From Thiohalophilus sp. (GTDB taxonomy: Bacteria; Pseudomonadota; Gammaproteobacteria; UBA6429; Thiohalophilaceae), in NCBI RefSeq assembly GCF_034521165.1, contig NZ_JAXHMV010000006.1:1-51897 (forward strand): a stretch of DNA of 51,897 nucleotides. Reading direction: 5' to 3'. Below are positions 16,121-25,410 of this stretch, piece after piece. The number at the start of each line of letters is the position of its first letter. Positions within the stretch are counted from its first letter, which is position 1. A program made the translations under genes and the position numbers. Under the pieces are notes generated by a model, which made no database searches, was not told where the DNA came from, and was given only the letters and a program-made list of their open reading frames with translations.

Positions 16121-17077
16121 ATGGGTGAAGCATTACAAACTGCCGTTGCCAGCCAGCGTATGCTGCTGCGCAGCCGTCTGTCGGGGCGGCTGGATCATCT
16201 GGCGGACGCCTGCCGGGCGGTATGGCCGGATCGCGAGAAGCTGGAGGCCTGCCTCGTTCGGGGCTATGAGGCGTTGCCTTATTGCAAATACCTTTACATC
16301 CTGGATGAGAAGGCACACCAGATCACGTCCAATGTGAGCTACGACGGGCTGTTGCCGGAGAGTTTCGGGCGGGATCGCAGCGAACGGCCGTATATGGCAG
16401 CGGCGCTCAATGGCGAGGTTTTCTCGCTGTCCGATGCCTATATCAGCCGCAACGCCCGGCGTCCGTCGCTCACGGCGATTCAACGTATCCTGGACGGTGA
16501 GGGCCGGTTGCTGGGTTACCTGGGGGCGGATTTCGATCTGCGTGAATTACCCCTGACGCGGCAGGTCTATAAAGAGCCGGAGCAGTGGATGCAGATCAAG
16601 GGCGATCCGGCGATTCGGGGCGGGCTGTTTCTGCAACAGCGTTCCGAGAGTCTGATGGATCGGCGTATCGATGAAGTCCTGCCGCTGGTAACGGAACTGG
16701 TGGAGGTCCATGGAGTGTTCCATGCCAAGCTGCATTTCTCCAGTTCCCGGGCCACCCTGTGGTTGATCGAGGACCCGTTCCGTTACCGTATCCTGGATAT
16801 CGAGGATCTCACCGATCCGGCGATCTGCCTGGCCTGGTCGCAGCATAGCTACTCTGACGAGGCGGTGATCCCGGCAGAGCGTGTGAAGGAGGTGTTTCGC
16901 ACGTTTCGGGATCTGCGCTTCATGGACGAAAACATCTATCTGCGCGCGGGCTCGCTCAACATCTTCAATGGCATGGTGGGGTTGAATTTCTCCTGTGACG
17001 GTTCCCATTACATGCCGTGGTCGGAGTTCCTGGACAAGAATCTCGGTTTCTGGCTCGGGTCGGACAATCCGTTGTAA
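16121..17077 (+). CDS. Stand-alone PDC (Cache-like) sensor protein
   Basis: 318 residues. Residues about 10-160 fit a PDC sensor fold of the kind found outside the membrane in chemoreceptors and kinases: YILDEKAHQITSNV, then RPYMAAALNGEVFSLSDAYIS and LGYLGADFDLREL. There is no signal peptide and no membrane segment, so it would be cytoplasmic. Residues about 165-318 belong to no family I can name. No kinase, cyclase or transducer domain is attached. The ATG at 16121 is the first in frame after a stop. It begins 90 bp after the split small membrane protein gene. Confidence 0.7.
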   Translation: MGEALQTAVASQRMLLRSRLSGRLDHLADACRAVWPDREKLEACLVRGYEALPYCKYLYILDEKAHQITSNVSYDGLLPESFGRDRSERPYMAAALNGEVFSLSDAYISRNARRPSLTAIQRILDGEGRLLGYLGADFDLRELPLTRQVYKEPEQWMQIKGDPAIRGGLFLQQRSESLMDRRIDEVLPLVTELVEVHGVFHAKLHFSSSRATLWLIEDPFRYRILDIEDLTDPAICLAWSQHSYSDEAVIPAERVKEVFRTFRDLRFMDENIYLRAGSLNIFNGMVGLNFSCDGSHYMPWSEFLDKNLGFWLGSDNPL

Positions 17078-17154
17078 AACAGAGAAAAAGGTGAAAGAGG
17101 GGGTGAAGCTTAACCCGTCACCAGCGAAACATTGCTTTCAATTCAGTTTTTAAT

Positions 17155-17895
17155 TCACAACATCGTTACTTCCAGATCACGCCCCAGCAGTTCAGTTTTG
17201 ATCGCCTCGCAAGCCGCTTGCGCCTCGGCTTTCTCACCCTTGATCCCCATTTCGATCTCACTTTTCCCGTTCGCCAGGAATCTCGGCAGGCTGGACACCT
17301 TGAGCGACGGGTAGTCGCGCTGGATTTGCTCCATCAGTGCGATCAGCTCGCTTTCCTGGCCGTCGTGGATTTTCATTACATACTGCGTCGTCTCGGCGCC
17401 GTGCAGATCGGGGTAGTGGTTCTCCATCACCCACTCCATCATCGGCCAGGCCAGTTCCGGGAAGCCGGGCAGGCAGTGGATGTGGCCCACGGAAAAGCCG
17501 GGGATGCGGTTGCGGGGATTGGGAATGAGTCCGGCACCCTCTGGCAGGTCGGCCATCCGGATACGGTTGGGATAGGCGCGCTCGCTGAACTGGGTCTCGA
17601 TTTCTTTTACGGCGCCGGGGTGGCGGACGATGGGCAGGTTCAATGCCCTGGCCACGCACTGGCGGGTGATGTCGTCCGGGGTGGCGCCGATGCCGCCGAA
17701 GCTGAAGCACAAATCGCCACGGGTGGCGATATCGTGGAAGCTGTCAACCAGGTTGGTTTCATCGTCGCCCACGTAGCGGGCCCAGGACAGGTCAAGGTGG
17801 CGCTGTGCCAGTACGCCTATCACGTGGGCCAGATGTTTGTCCTGGCGCCGGCCGGACAACAGTTCATCACCGATAATTAAAATACCAATTTGCAT
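17155..17895 (-). CDS. CinA-type molybdopterin-binding domain protein
   Basis: 246 residues. The N-terminal half is a MoCF (MoaB/MogA-like) domain: IGILIIGDELLSGRRQDKH, GDDE and the glycine motif SFGGIGATPDD. This domain occurs in competence/damage-inducible protein CinA and in NMN deamidase-related proteins. The C-terminal nicotinamide-nucleotide amidase domain of full CinA is absent, as in short YfaY-like proteins. The role is likely in pyridine nucleotide or pterin chemistry but unproven. It converges with the PDC gene, 77 bp apart. Confidence 0.85.
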   Translation of the reverse strand: MQIGILIIGDELLSGRRQDKHLAHVIGVLAQRHLDLSWARYVGDDETNLVDSFHDIATRGDLCFSFGGIGATPDDITRQCVARALNLPIVRHPGAVKEIETQFSERAYPNRIRMADLPEGAGLIPNPRNRIPGFSVGHIHCLPGFPELAWPMMEWVMENHYPDLHGAETTQYVMKIHDGQESELIALMEQIQRDYPSLKVSSLPRFLANGKSEIEMGIKGEKAEAQAACEAIKTELLGRDLEVTML

Positions 17896-18244
17896 GTGGT
17901 TCTCAAATTTGCTGGCTAATCGAACTATAAGCTAAATTCCGGGTCAGGATAAATAGCAAGAAAGGGGCGATGACAAACGAGAACTATGTGCGTTAATATT
18001 TGAAATCTCAATAAGCTTTCCGAATACCAGTCCATTTTACTGAGTCGCCTGGATTAAGGAGCAACGCAACGGATCCAGGCTTTGCCCGGGTTCAGGTGGA
18101 ACCGCTTCGCTTGTTCCACCCTACAGGGAGGTGATCGGGTATGAGTAAATTTTATTTAGCCCTTACTGCACTAGCCTGATCCCTTATCATATATATAAAG
18201 CAGGGAAACCTATGCTGTTCGTTTCGAATACCGATATGTAGCCC
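17896..18244. other. Intergenic region with one hairpin
   Basis: 349 bp without a gene. A hairpin at 18095-18120 has arms GGTGGAAC and GTTCCACC around CGCTTCGCTT, followed by CTACAGGG. This GGTGGAAC-type palindrome is a common intergenic repeat. No clear promoter was identified for the flippase-like gene that follows. Confidence 0.5.
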
Positions 18245-19303
18245 ATGGTTGACTCTGGCGAGATTGAATATTCGAGACGGGCGTCCCGGCAAAGGCTGAT
18301 TGTATTCAGTCTGCTCTTTGTTGTACTGACCGCTGCCGGCTTGTATGCCGTTTATGAGCAGTTTGCCGGGCGCAGCATGACCTTTGATACCCGGCTTGTT
18401 GCCCCTGAGACCCTCATTGCGCTATTTGGGTTATTGCTGGTTTATTTCGTGTCAGACGGGTTGCGGCTGCACTTTACTCTCAGGGCCCTGGGTCATCACC
18501 TCGCTTACAGGGCTATATTTCGGTTGGTGTTTATCAACCTGTTTTTTTCAAATATCACGCCCATGGCTACCGGCGGCGGATTTGCCCAGATCTGGTATTT
18601 GCACAATCATGGGGTCCCGGTTGGCAGGGCTACTGCCGCGACAACCATTCGAACCGTGCTTGCCATACTATTCATATTTTCCCTGACCCCATTTTTTTTG
18701 CTAACACTCAAACCGCTGGAAGGGAATATGATCGCGGGAGGTGTAGAGACTGCACTGGCCTTTTTTATTGTCCTTTATCTGGGGTTTTTCATCGTTCTGC
18801 TGTTACGTGCTCACTGGCTTATCGGACCACTCAGTGCGCTCTTGCGGGGGGCTCGCCGGGTTCATATCATCAGTGAGACGCGGCACCGCCGCTGGCAATT
18901 CAAAGCGCGCAGAGAAATGCTGCGATTCTCCCAAAGTTTCAGTGACTATATTCGTGGTCGACTTCTGTTTATCGGTTTGTCGATTCTGTTTACTGCGGTT
19001 TTCCTGCTCAGTCTGTTCAGTTTCCCTGCACTGCTGATGTATAGTCTTGATTACAATGTGGATTATCTGGTGTCGCTCGGTCTTCTGGTAGTAACGACGT
19101 TTATCATGTATTTTTCTCCCACGCCTGGTGCTGCGGGTATTTCCGAAGGGGTTTTCGGCAGTTTTTTCCAGAGTGTTCTTTCCGGTAATCACCTGCTTCT
19201 GGTGATCGTGAGCTGGCGATTTTTGACCATTTATCTGGGTATGATCATTGGGCTGATAGTATTGCAAAAGGAGCTTGTCATGAATCACCGGAGAGTCAGG
19301 TGA
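18245..19303 (+). CDS. Lysylphosphatidylglycerol-synthase TM-region (UPF0104) flippase-like protein
   Basis: 352 residues with about eight transmembrane segments spread over the length. The UPF0104/LPG-synthase TM-region signatures are visible: DGLRLHFTLRALG, NLFFSNITPMATGGGFAQIWYL and SPTPGAAGISEGVFG. Proteins of this fold either carry or flip lipids, as MprF does for aminoacylated phosphatidylglycerol. No aminoacyl-transferase domain is attached here. It overlaps the next gene by four bases (GTGA), so the two are co-translated. This suggests it handles the product or donor of the adjacent glycosyltransferase. Confidence 0.85.
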   Translation: MVDSGEIEYSRRASRQRLIVFSLLFVVLTAAGLYAVYEQFAGRSMTFDTRLVAPETLIALFGLLLVYFVSDGLRLHFTLRALGHHLAYRAIFRLVFINLFFSNITPMATGGGFAQIWYLHNHGVPVGRATAATTIRTVLAILFIFSLTPFFLLTLKPLEGNMIAGGVETALAFFIVLYLGFFIVLLLRAHWLIGPLSALLRGARRVHIISETRHRRWQFKARREMLRFSQSFSDYIRGRLLFIGLSILFTAVFLLSLFSFPALLMYSLDYNVDYLVSLGLLVVTTFIMYFSPTPGAAGISEGVFGSFFQSVLSGNHLLLVIVSWRFLTIYLGMIIGLIVLQKELVMNHRRVR

Positions 19304-21525
19304 ATTTTCGAAATCCTCTCAAGTGGCTGTACTACCTCAGTCTCCTGGCCGTGTTCTTGCTGGTTGGCTACAAAACCTATCTGAATCTGTTTGTTGAAGA
19401 TTTCCAGGGGGCGCACACAGAGCAGGTTGAGAAAATTCATCGTGAAATTACGGATGACAAGCCATTTAGCTTTGCGGTGGTGGGTAATATCAATAATTCG
19501 GTGGGTGTCTTTGAGGATTATATCATTCCCAAACTGAATGCCTCTGGCATTGATTTTCTTGTTTCAGCCGGGAATGCGGTCAGCGGTGGTGGCGAAGATA
19601 AATATCAGGCACTCCATGGCTCGCTGGGCCACCTTAACATCCCTTATCTTCTCACCTTTGGTGCCAATGAGTACGAGAATTTCGGAAGTCACCGTTTTTA
19701 CGACCATTTCGGGCCCCATTTTTATAGCATCAGAGTTGGTAACAGCCGACTGATTTTTCTGGACAGCACGGGTAAAACGCCATGGCGTTGGCAGATTCGC
19801 TGGCTTAACGACTTGTTGAACCAGGATGCCTCCGGTGCCCGGTTCCTGTTCATTGGTCACCCGTTGTTCAAGCCTGAAAATGATATCCCGTTCGATCAAC
19901 CGGAGGACTACCTGGGCCCGCCGGAATTCCGGGAGGCCTTACTTCGGGCCGTGGATAAGCACAACATTGACCGGGTTTTTTCCTCCAACCTGTCCGTGTA
20001 CTCGGAAAAGGCCGTTGGGAATACCTGGTTTATTACTACCGGTGGTGCAGGAGGGCTGGTCATGAACAATGACAGCAGCTTCTATCATATGGTCCGGGTG
20101 AATGTAAGTCCAAAAGGCAAGGTGAGTCACAGCCTGGAGCGCCTGGACGTTGGCCTGCATCCTGTTTTCAAGCAGCTGGAAAGTTTCTGGTTCTTTATCT
20201 ATTCCCTGTTTTATACCGGCTATATTAACTTTCTGCTGATTGTGGCCATGTTCGGTGCCATCGCGCTCAAGCTCCATAGCGTTATCTTCATTGGGAAGGA
20301 TTACTATCCTGATTACGATCTGGATCCGACGCCCTGGCTGGAGAATCCTCTGCGAGTGGTCATGTTTACCAACAATTATCTGCCGTTTATCGGAGGCGTC
20401 CCTCTTTCGATAGAACGGCTGCGGCGAGGGCTGCAAGAACTCGGGGATATATTGTTGATCGTCGCGCCACAATACGAGCGGAAACCGGAAGTGGAAAATC
20501 ATGTCCTGCGAATACCATCACTGCTGGCCTTGGGAAAGAAACAGGAGTTTAGGCTGGCCAATATCTTTTCTGGACATATCCGCAAGCGTGTTCGTGCTTT
20601 CCATCCGGATATTATGCATCTGCACCACCCGTTCTGGTTGGGTTCGCTGGGTCTGTTCATCGCCCGGCGGATGAAAATACCGGCAATCTATACCTACCAT
20701 ACCCGCCTGGAGCACTACGCACACTTTGTTCCGCTACCTGGCATGCTGTTCCGCAACCTGATCTCCCACGCGCTGGTCAAGCGCTTTGCGAATAAATGTG
20801 ATGGCGTGATTGTGCCTACTTATTCAACCGAAGAATACCTGCGGATGATTGGCGTCAAGACCCCGATCTTTGTTCAGCCCACGGGTATTGAGTTTGAACG
20901 CTTTCAGGAAGTCAGCCAAAAAGACGTTGAACAATTACGTATTAATCTCGGTCTTGAAAATGAGAGGGTCTTTATAAGCGTTTCCCGGTTATCTAACGAG
21001 AAAAATATTGATTTCATGATTGAGGCGATCGATGCCCTGCGCAGGGAGACGGATATTCCCTTCCGGTTACTGATGATCGGAGACGGTCATCAGAAAGATC
21101 GCCTGCAGAAGAAGATAGATCAACTTGGTCTTAAACAACAGTTCACCCTTGTGGGGCCTGTTCCGCCCGAGGATATGGCAATCTGGTATCGGCTTGGTGA
21201 TGCGTTTCTCTTTGCTTCCATATCCGAAACTCAGGGCATGGTGATCCTGGAGGCTATGGCAGCCGGACTGCCGGTAGTCACTGTACGCTCCAGCGGTATA
21301 GATGACGTGGTTCGCGACGGGTTCAATGGTTTTAAAACGCCGGAAAAACAGGAGCTCTGGCGTGCGCAGGTGAAAAAATTGCTGGAAGATGACGAGCTTC
21401 GCGATAAGCTGGCTAAACAGGCACTCGGTTTCGCCGCTGATTTCTCCGTGGAACAGTTTGCCAGGAATGTGCGAAGCATTTATGCCAGCACCCTGGCGCT
21501 GGATGCAAAGAAACGCCTGCGTTAA
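19300..21525 (+). CDS. Fusion of an inactive-looking calcineurin-like phosphoesterase domain and a GT4 glycosyltransferase
   Basis: 741 residues with a GTG start overlapping the upstream stop. Residues about 10-28 are a membrane anchor. Residues about 50-270 have the layout of a calcineurin-type metallophosphoesterase but most metal ligands are changed: GNIN for GDxH, SAGN for the GD motif, GANE for GNHE, SSNLS for the final GHxH. Only FIGHPLF keeps its His. Residues about 296-320 form a second membrane segment. Residues about 345-735 are a GT4 glycosyltransferase resembling diacylglycerol glucosyltransferases: GGVPLSIERLRRGL, HLHHPFWLGSLG, YTYHTRLEHYAHF, TGIE and the donor-site motif SETQGMVILEAMAAG. 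It probably transfers a sugar to a membrane lipid. Confidence 0.85.
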   Translation: MNFRNPLKWLYYLSLLAVFLLVGYKTYLNLFVEDFQGAHTEQVEKIHREITDDKPFSFAVVGNINNSVGVFEDYIIPKLNASGIDFLVSAGNAVSGGGEDKYQALHGSLGHLNIPYLLTFGANEYENFGSHRFYDHFGPHFYSIRVGNSRLIFLDSTGKTPWRWQIRWLNDLLNQDASGARFLFIGHPLFKPENDIPFDQPEDYLGPPEFREALLRAVDKHNIDRVFSSNLSVYSEKAVGNTWFITTGGAGGLVMNNDSSFYHMVRVNVSPKGKVSHSLERLDVGLHPVFKQLESFWFFIYSLFYTGYINFLLIVAMFGAIALKLHSVIFIGKDYYPDYDLDPTPWLENPLRVVMFTNNYLPFIGGVPLSIERLRRGLQELGDILLIVAPQYERKPEVENHVLRIPSLLALGKKQEFRLANIFSGHIRKRVRAFHPDIMHLHHPFWLGSLGLFIARRMKIPAIYTYHTRLEHYAHFVPLPGMLFRNLISHALVKRFANKCDGVIVPTYSTEEYLRMIGVKTPIFVQPTGIEFERFQEVSQKDVEQLRINLGLENERVFISVSRLSNEKNIDFMIEAIDALRRETDIPFRLLMIGDGHQKDRLQKKIDQLGLKQQFTLVGPVPPEDMAIWYRLGDAFLFASISETQGMVILEAMAAGLPVVTVRSSGIDDVVRDGFNGFKTPEKQELWRAQVKKLLEDDELRDKLAKQALGFAADFSVEQFARNVRSIYASTLALDAKKRLR

Positions 21526-21616
21526 GGTAAGGTTGATGTACAAACGGATTATGGATATTTACCGTAGAAAAGAGTGATAACCTTTTTCGTTTCCGGATTA
21601 ACCGGCGGAGATATGG

Positions 21617-22507
21617 ATGACCTGGACAGTGGTTGTTTTTCTGTCGATGCTTGTAATGATCCTCGTACTTCGTCTACTTGCCTGGTGGGGACTCCGGTTT
21701 TTTACGCATTTTTTCGACAAAACGGTAATTTTTCTCAAACAAGCCCGGGAACAAGATGATATCTCAGCCGCGGGATCGCAGATCAAGGCAAAGTTTCCTG
21801 CGACGACAAAGTTACTGAAAGCCAGGCTGACACCAGAACGGTTCACAGGTCTTCCTCTGACGCTCGTTGTGATAGCGGCGCTCTACATTGCCGCCCTGCT
21901 CGGTGGATTGGTAGAAGAACTTTTCGAGGCGGACGAACTTGTCCGCTTTGATGAGGGATTTAATCAGCAACTGGCTACAGTTCGCACGGATGTGGTTGTC
22001 ACATTATTCGCCTGGATCACCGAACTGGGCGGATCAGCGACCCTGGTCGCGGTAGCGCTCGTTACGACAGGCCTGCTATGGGCGCATAGTCACATTTATA
22101 TGATCGCCCCGCTATGGCTGACCCTGCTCGGATCGCAGATTACCACTTATGCGGGCAAGTACGCGATCGCAAGGCCACGACCGGAATTCGTCACGGACGT
22201 TGTTGCCGTAACGCCTTCTTTCCCCAGCGGCCATGCGACAAGCGCTATGGCCGTGTATGGCTTTATCGCTTATCTCCTCGCTGTCCATCTCTCCGGCGTG
22301 CGCCAGCGATTCGAGGTGATCTACTGGACCGCTGTGCTTATTGCCCTGGTTGGTTTCAGTCGCATACTCCTGAGCCTGCATTACGCGAGTGACATTGCGG
22401 CCGGCTTCCTTGTTGGTGGCTTCTGGCTGCTGCTGGGTTTTGCCCTCGCCGAGCACAGGCGGCATCAAATGAATTGGAAAAAAGATGGCGAAGGGATTAA
22501 ATTCTAA
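21617..22507 (+). CDS. PAP2-family membrane phosphatase
   Basis: 296 residues with about six transmembrane segments. The three phosphatase motifs are complete: KYAIARPRP (Kx6RP), PSGHATS, and SRILLSLHYASD (SRx5Hx3D). The N-terminal roughly 85 residues are an extra membrane helix plus a charged segment. Members remove phosphate from phosphatidic acid, undecaprenyl pyrophosphate or similar lipids at the membrane surface. Its place after the glycosyltransferase fusion suggests it makes diacylglycerol or recycles a lipid carrier. Its stop and the next ATG share one base (TAATG). Confidence 0.9.
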   Translation: MTWTVVVFLSMLVMILVLRLLAWWGLRFFTHFFDKTVIFLKQAREQDDISAAGSQIKAKFPATTKLLKARLTPERFTGLPLTLVVIAALYIAALLGGLVEELFEADELVRFDEGFNQQLATVRTDVVVTLFAWITELGGSATLVAVALVTTGLLWAHSHIYMIAPLWLTLLGSQITTYAGKYAIARPRPEFVTDVVAVTPSFPSGHATSAMAVYGFIAYLLAVHLSGVRQRFEVIYWTAVLIALVGFSRILLSLHYASDIAAGFLVGGFWLLLGFALAEHRRHQMNWKKDGEGIKF

Positions 22508-23379
22508 TGACCTTTTCAATATCACGCGGAAACCCTACATTGCACACCAGTAACTCACTCACCCGCCTGTTCCCCTCCCGCGAGGAGGATGTTGCCCTGG
22601 AGGGGCTGTATCTGCAGCACGCCCTGCACCGGGCGCAGTTGCAGGAGACGCCGCTGGTGTACAGTAACTTTATTGAAAGCCTGGACGGGCGGATTGCGAT
22701 TGCGCACCCGGAGACGGGGGAGAAGGGCGTGCCGGCGGCGATTACCAATCCGCGCGACTGGCGGTTGTACCAGGAGCTGGCGGCGCAGGCGGATATTCTG
22801 GTGACCAGTGCGCGCTATGTGCGGGATTTTGCCGCCGGGGAGGCGCAGGATGCGTTGCCGCTGAGTGACGATCCGGCCTATGCGGATTTGCATCAATGGC
22901 GCCGCGCGCAGGGGCTGGCGCCGCAGCCGGCGGTGGTGGTTTTGAGTGCCAGCCTGGATCTGCCGCTGGAGGTGTTGTGCGAGCAACTGGATCGACCGGT
23001 GTATGTGGCCACCGGGGCGCAGGCGGATCCCGAACGGATCAGGGCGTTGCGCGCTGCCGGGGCGACGGTATTGATCGCCGGGGAGGGGCGCAAGGTGGAG
23101 GGCCGGGCGCTGATCGAGGCGCTGAGGGCCGAGGGCTTTTGCTGTATTTATTCGATCGCCGGCACGGGAGTGCTGGAGACGCTGGTGACGGCCGGGGTGA
23201 TCAACCGGCTGTATCTGACCCAGGTCCACCGCCTGCTCGGCGGGGCCTCCTATCACACCCTGCTCGAGGGCCAGCTGCTCGATCCGCCGGTCGACTTTGT
23301 TCTCAATGCGCTCTATTACGATCAGGGCAACGAGGAATGTTGCAGCCAGTTCTTCTCCGTGTATGACGCACTCAAATAA
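22507..23379 (+). CDS. RibD C-terminal-type (dihydrofolate reductase fold) reductase
   Basis: 290 residues. It matches the reductase half of RibD: SNFIESLDGRIA near the N-terminus, a dinucleotide-binding strand around PVYVATGAQADPE, then SIAGTGVLETLV and LLGGASYHTLLEG. The zinc deaminase domain is missing. Such stand-alone proteins use NAD(P)H to reduce pyrimidine or other heterocyclic substrates; the substrate here is unknown. It is translationally coupled to the PAP2 gene, although its function looks unrelated. Confidence 0.85.
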   Translation: MTFSISRGNPTLHTSNSLTRLFPSREEDVALEGLYLQHALHRAQLQETPLVYSNFIESLDGRIAIAHPETGEKGVPAAITNPRDWRLYQELAAQADILVTSARYVRDFAAGEAQDALPLSDDPAYADLHQWRRAQGLAPQPAVVVLSASLDLPLEVLCEQLDRPVYVATGAQADPERIRALRAAGATVLIAGEGRKVEGRALIEALRAEGFCCIYSIAGTGVLETLVTAGVINRLYLTQVHRLLGGASYHTLLEGQLLDPPVDFVLNALYYDQGNEECCSQFFSVYDALK

Positions 23380-23528
23380 GGCCTACCATGTCGACCCGTC
23401 GCGGTGCGGTGAGACCTTATCCCGGCCGTTGCATTCCACATTGTCTGTATTGGTCCCGGGCTGTTTACGCCTGTACTATATAAATAGTTTGTTTTGCTGA
23501 CAGCCGTTGGCGAGGAAAAGGAGGTCTT

Positions 23529-23807
23529 ATGAAATTGCAGGTACTGGCACTGGGTCTGACTCTGGGAATTCTGTGGGGCGGGGTGATTCTGCTCACGGGC
23601 CTGGCGAATCTGATCTGGCCGGGGTACAGCGTTGCGTTTCTCGAGGTGGTCGCCTCGATTTACCCGGGTTTTCATCCCGGTGGCGGGGTCGGTACGGTAT
23701 TGCTGGGCACCGTGTACGGACTGGCCGACGGGGTGATTGGCGGGGTGATCGTCGCCTGGCTTTATAATGGGTTGTCCCGGAAGTTCCCCGGGCAAGGGAG
23801 TGAATAA
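23529..23807 (+). CDS. Small holin-like membrane protein
   Basis: 92 residues with two transmembrane helices (about 5-27 and 58-82) and a GFHPGG turn between them. The composition and the VGTVLLGTVYGLADGVIGG motif match a family of small proteins labelled 'bacteriophage holin' in databases, although the chromosomal copies have no known lytic role. AGGAGG precedes the ATG. It lies one base upstream of the MBL-fold gene start and is likely its operon partner. Confidence 0.75.
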   Translation: MKLQVLALGLTLGILWGGVILLTGLANLIWPGYSVAFLEVVASIYPGFHPGGGVGTVLLGTVYGLADGVIGGVIVAWLYNGLSRKFPGQGSE

Positions 23808-23808
23808 C

Positions 23809-24807
23809 GTGCGTGGTCTGGTTGTGTTTGTTCTGGCTCTGATGAGCTGGTCGGTCCTGGCCGAACCGGTCGAAACACCTTACGGCGCGGTCAGTCTGCC
23901 GTTTGAACTGCACAAGGTGCCGGAGGCGCCAGTGTATTACATTATCGGCAAGTCGGGCGTGCCCGATGCGGTGAACGAGGGGCATACCTCCAACGGCGGA
24001 TTTGTGGTGACCGACACGGGGGTGGTGGTGTTTGATGCGCTGGGCACGCCGGCGCTGGGCTATCGGCTGCTGCAGCGGATCCGCGAGGTGACCGACAAGC
24101 CGGTCACTCACGTGGTGATCAGCCATTACCATGCCGATCATATCTACGGCCTGCAGGCCTTCGACGAGCATGCCGGCAGTCCCGAGGTGATCGCACAAGA
24201 TCTGGCGCTGGGTTATGTGGGCGGCGATCGCGCCAGCCAGGGCGAGGCGGCACAGCGACGCCTGGAGCAGCGTCGTGAAGCGTTGTTCCCGTGGGTGGAC
24301 GAGAATACCTACCTGGTGGGGCCGGATACCACCTTCGAAAAAAACTATAGCTTTGAGCAGGGCGGTCTGACTTTCGAGGTGCGCCACATGGGGCCGGCGC
24401 ATGCACCGGGCGACAGCATCATGCTGGTCAGGGAACACGGCGTACTGTTCAGTGGCGATGTGATCTACAAGGGTCGCATTCCCTTTCTGGACAGCCCGGA
24501 TACGGATGTCGAACGCTGGCTGCAGGGGCTGGATTATCTGGAGCAGATGGAACCGACGCCGCGCTTTATTATTCCGGGCCATGGCGATGCCTCCGACGAT
24601 GTGCACGAGGCGATCCGTTTTACCCATGACTATCTGACCTATGTGCGTGAACAAATGGGCGCGGCGGCGCGGGATTTCGTGCCGTTTGATGAGGCCTATC
24701 GCAATACCGACTGGTCGGGTTATGAAGACATGCCGGCCTTCGACGCCAGCAACCGGGGCAATGCCTATCGCATCTACCTGGAAATGGAAACGGCGTCGTT
24801 TAATTAA
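23809..24807 (+). CDS. Exported MBL-fold metallo-hydrolase
   Basis: About 332 residues from GTG 23809, which has GGGAG 8 bases upstream; GTG 23800 is an alternative. Residues 1-20 are a signal peptide ending SVLA. The zinc ligands of a class-B-like fold are visible: SHYHADH (HxHxDH), a His in GPAHAPGD, Asp in LFSGDV and His in IPGHGD. It should be a periplasmic two-zinc hydrolase. The family includes the metallohydrolases that accompany quinoprotein dehydrogenases, but no quinoprotein gene is present here, so the substrate is open. Confidence 0.82.
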   Translation: MRGLVVFVLALMSWSVLAEPVETPYGAVSLPFELHKVPEAPVYYIIGKSGVPDAVNEGHTSNGGFVVTDTGVVVFDALGTPALGYRLLQRIREVTDKPVTHVVISHYHADHIYGLQAFDEHAGSPEVIAQDLALGYVGGDRASQGEAAQRRLEQRREALFPWVDENTYLVGPDTTFEKNYSFEQGGLTFEVRHMGPAHAPGDSIMLVREHGVLFSGDVIYKGRIPFLDSPDTDVERWLQGLDYLEQMEPTPRFIIPGHGDASDDVHEAIRFTHDYLTYVREQMGAAARDFVPFDEAYRNTDWSGYEDMPAFDASNRGNAYRIYLEMETASFN

Positions 24808-24937
24808 TCCCGGTCGGGACCTTCGCACCGCTCCCCCGGCGCAGTGAGGGTGCCGGAGCGGATTGTCGGGTACCGAGGGCAATTATCGCGTATGCTGGAT
24901 TCGCCCGCGATGTAAGCGAAGATGATGAGAGGTAATA

Positions 24938-25336
24938 ATGGAAGGTATCAGCGATATAAAAATCTGTGGTATTGACGAGACACGCCCGCCGCGGATACGT
25001 AAAGAGCCCTATATCGATCTCTATTTCAAACTCTCCCACCAGGCGCCCAAAGCATGGTGTGAGGATTTCAATCGGCTCAATGCCAAAAAGGGGCATTCGA
25101 TCAAAATCGACCCGTCCCGGGGCCTGTTTATTGAAACCTGGGTGCGCGAGCCGGAGGAAATCCCGCCGCTGCTGGAGACGCTCAAGCAGGCCGTCAGTGC
25201 CTGTAATGAACAATATATCACCCGTATTGAGGATGAGGCGCGCGCGGCCGCCAATGCCCATGCGACACCGGGTGACGAAGGTGAACAGGGGCGGCTGAAC
25301 CAGATTATTGCCGCCCTGGACTATGATCTCCCTTAA
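24938..25336 (+). CDS. Conserved-looking hypothetical protein
   Basis: 132 residues, soluble, acidic. It begins MEGISDIKICGIDETRPP and has a compact alpha/beta composition with LYFKLSHQAP and FIETWVREPEEIPPLLE. No family is recognised. The ATG is preceded by GAGAGGTAA at good spacing. It is flanked by the MBL-fold gene (130 bp upstream) and the gamma-glutamylcyclotransferase gene, all on the plus strand. Function cannot be inferred. Confidence 0.65.
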   Translation: MEGISDIKICGIDETRPPRIRKEPYIDLYFKLSHQAPKAWCEDFNRLNAKKGHSIKIDPSRGLFIETWVREPEEIPPLLETLKQAVSACNEQYITRIEDEARAAANAHATPGDEGEQGRLNQIIAALDYDLP

Positions 25337-25410
25337 TCCGGTGTGATACAAACCGGCGCTTTATTCCGGCCATGGTTTTTGAAAACGGCAAGTAACTCTC
25401 GAATCAAAAA

